Of a stretch of DNA of 6,004 nucleotides, positions 5,437 to 6,004 are shown one piece after another (positions within the stretch are counted from its first letter, which is position 1; every line of letters starts with the position of its first letter). The stretch covers positions 1-6,004 of the forward strand of contig QGUR01000286.1 of NCBI GenBank assembly GCA_003242205.1, given 5' to 3'. The DNA is from Chloroflexota bacterium (GTDB taxonomy: Bacteria > Chloroflexota > Anaerolineae > Aggregatilineales > Phototrophicaceae). Below the pieces are notes generated by a model that saw only the letters and a program-made list of their open reading frames with translations, did no database searches and was not told the DNA's origin. A program made the position numbers and the translations under genes.

Positions 5437-6004
5437 ATGTCCTTACTCAAGCGGCTTGAACGAGGAACAAGCGGCGGGAACCAAAACCCGGCCGGATACG
5501 ACGCTAATCGCCTTTCCCCGGATTTACTCCCGGAAGATCCAGAAGAGAACAAGCTGGCCGCAATGCGGGTGCGACGCCAGGCGCCGGGCGCGGAACGCTC
5601 GCACGCCGCGCCTAATACATACCTCGATCTGAAAACGCGCGTCCAGAACCGCCTGCTGGCTGAACTCGACCAGTCGATGGACCTTACACGCACGGCGGAA
5701 GTGCGTGCGGCAATCGAGGAACTCTTCAACGCGATTCTTTCGGAAGAAGCGATGGTCCTCTCTCGCGCCGAGCGGCAGCGGTTGTTTGAATCGATTGTCG
5801 CCGAAATTCTCGGCTACGGCCCGCTGGAGCCGCTGCTTGCCGACGAGAGCATAACCGAAATCATGGTCAACGGCCCGAAGAATGTCTTTGTCGAACGCAA
5901 GGGCAACCTTTCGCGCGCGAATGTTACCTTCGAGGATGATGACCATGTCCTGCGCATCCTCGCCCGGACCGTCGCCCCCCGGGCCCCCCCATTTACCAAA
6001 AGCT
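5437..6004 (+). CDS. cpaF: CpaF/TadA-type secretion ATPase, N-terminal part (runs off right edge)
   Basis: The first 189 codons of the hexameric ATPase that powers Tad/Flp pilus assembly; full-length CpaF is about 450-500 residues. Residues 1-60 are a variable, probably disordered lead. From about 62 the conserved N-terminal domain follows: YLDLKTRVQNRLLAELD, VRAAIEELFNAILSEE, LSRAERQRLFESIVAEILG, then YGPLEPLLADESITEIMVNG and VFVERKGNLSRANVTFEDD, the N2 region that precedes the RecA-like core. Walker motifs and the His box lie outside the window. GGGGA ends 6 bases before the ATG. After VLRILARTVAP the frame reads RAPPIYQK, where family members usually have something like LGRRIDES, so the final 30 or so bases look erroneous. 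The gene follows cpaE in the usual Tad order, 75 bases downstream, and is probably co-transcribed with it. Confidence 0.92.
   Translation, partial: MSLLKRLERGTSGGNQNPAGYDANRLSPDLLPEDPEENKLAAMRVRRQAPGAERSHAAPNTYLDLKTRVQNRLLAELDQSMDLTRTAEVRAAIEELFNAILSEEAMVLSRAERQRLFESIVAEILGYGPLEPLLADESITEIMVNGPKNVFVERKGNLSRANVTFEDDDHVLRILARTVAPRAPPFTKS

Overview
The window looks like a chromosomal segment of a Chloroflexota-type bacterium (Anaerolineae-like), moderately GC-rich. I infer this from three protein-level traits and not from any marker gene: a receiver-CpaE fusion lacking the usual Walker A lysine, a CpaB with proline-threonine (TPTP) linkers, and a DegS-like kinase / LuxR-type regulator pair beside Tad pilus genes. 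The taxonomic call is tentative.

Layout. At the left edge, on the minus strand, lies the N-terminal half of a YfiH/PgeF-type multicopper-oxidase-like (laccase-domain) protein. It uses a TTG start and reads out of the window. A divergent intergenic region of about 300 bases (400-697) follows, with promoter-like elements facing both ways. All remaining genes are on the plus strand: a NarL/LuxR-type response regulator (698-1417), a cytosolic DegS-like histidine kinase (1461-2531), a CpaB/RcpC-like membrane-anchored SAF-domain protein (2727-3866), a receiver-CpaE/TadZ fusion (4033-5361), and the N-terminal third to half of a CpaF/TadA secretion ATPase (5437 to the right edge). Gaps of 195 and 166 bases, each with a promoter candidate and an inverted repeat, precede cpaB and cpaE. 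They may divide the run into sub-operons.

How the genes fit together. CpaF powers assembly of Tad/Flp-type pili or a related type II/IV-filament secretion system. CpaE localises the machine, and CpaB is an envelope assembly factor. The two-component pair immediately upstream probably regulates this locus. The CpaE receiver keeps every phosphorylation residue, so phospho-signalling could act on the machine directly as well as on transcription. No RNA genes, CRISPR arrays, insertion sequences or attachment sites were seen.

Sequence quality is a concern at both ends. The last 30 or so bases turn a conserved CpaF segment into a C-rich string that does not match the family. The first 60 bases hold non-family residues at key positions of the laccase-domain protein. 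Both should be treated as possible contig-edge errors.
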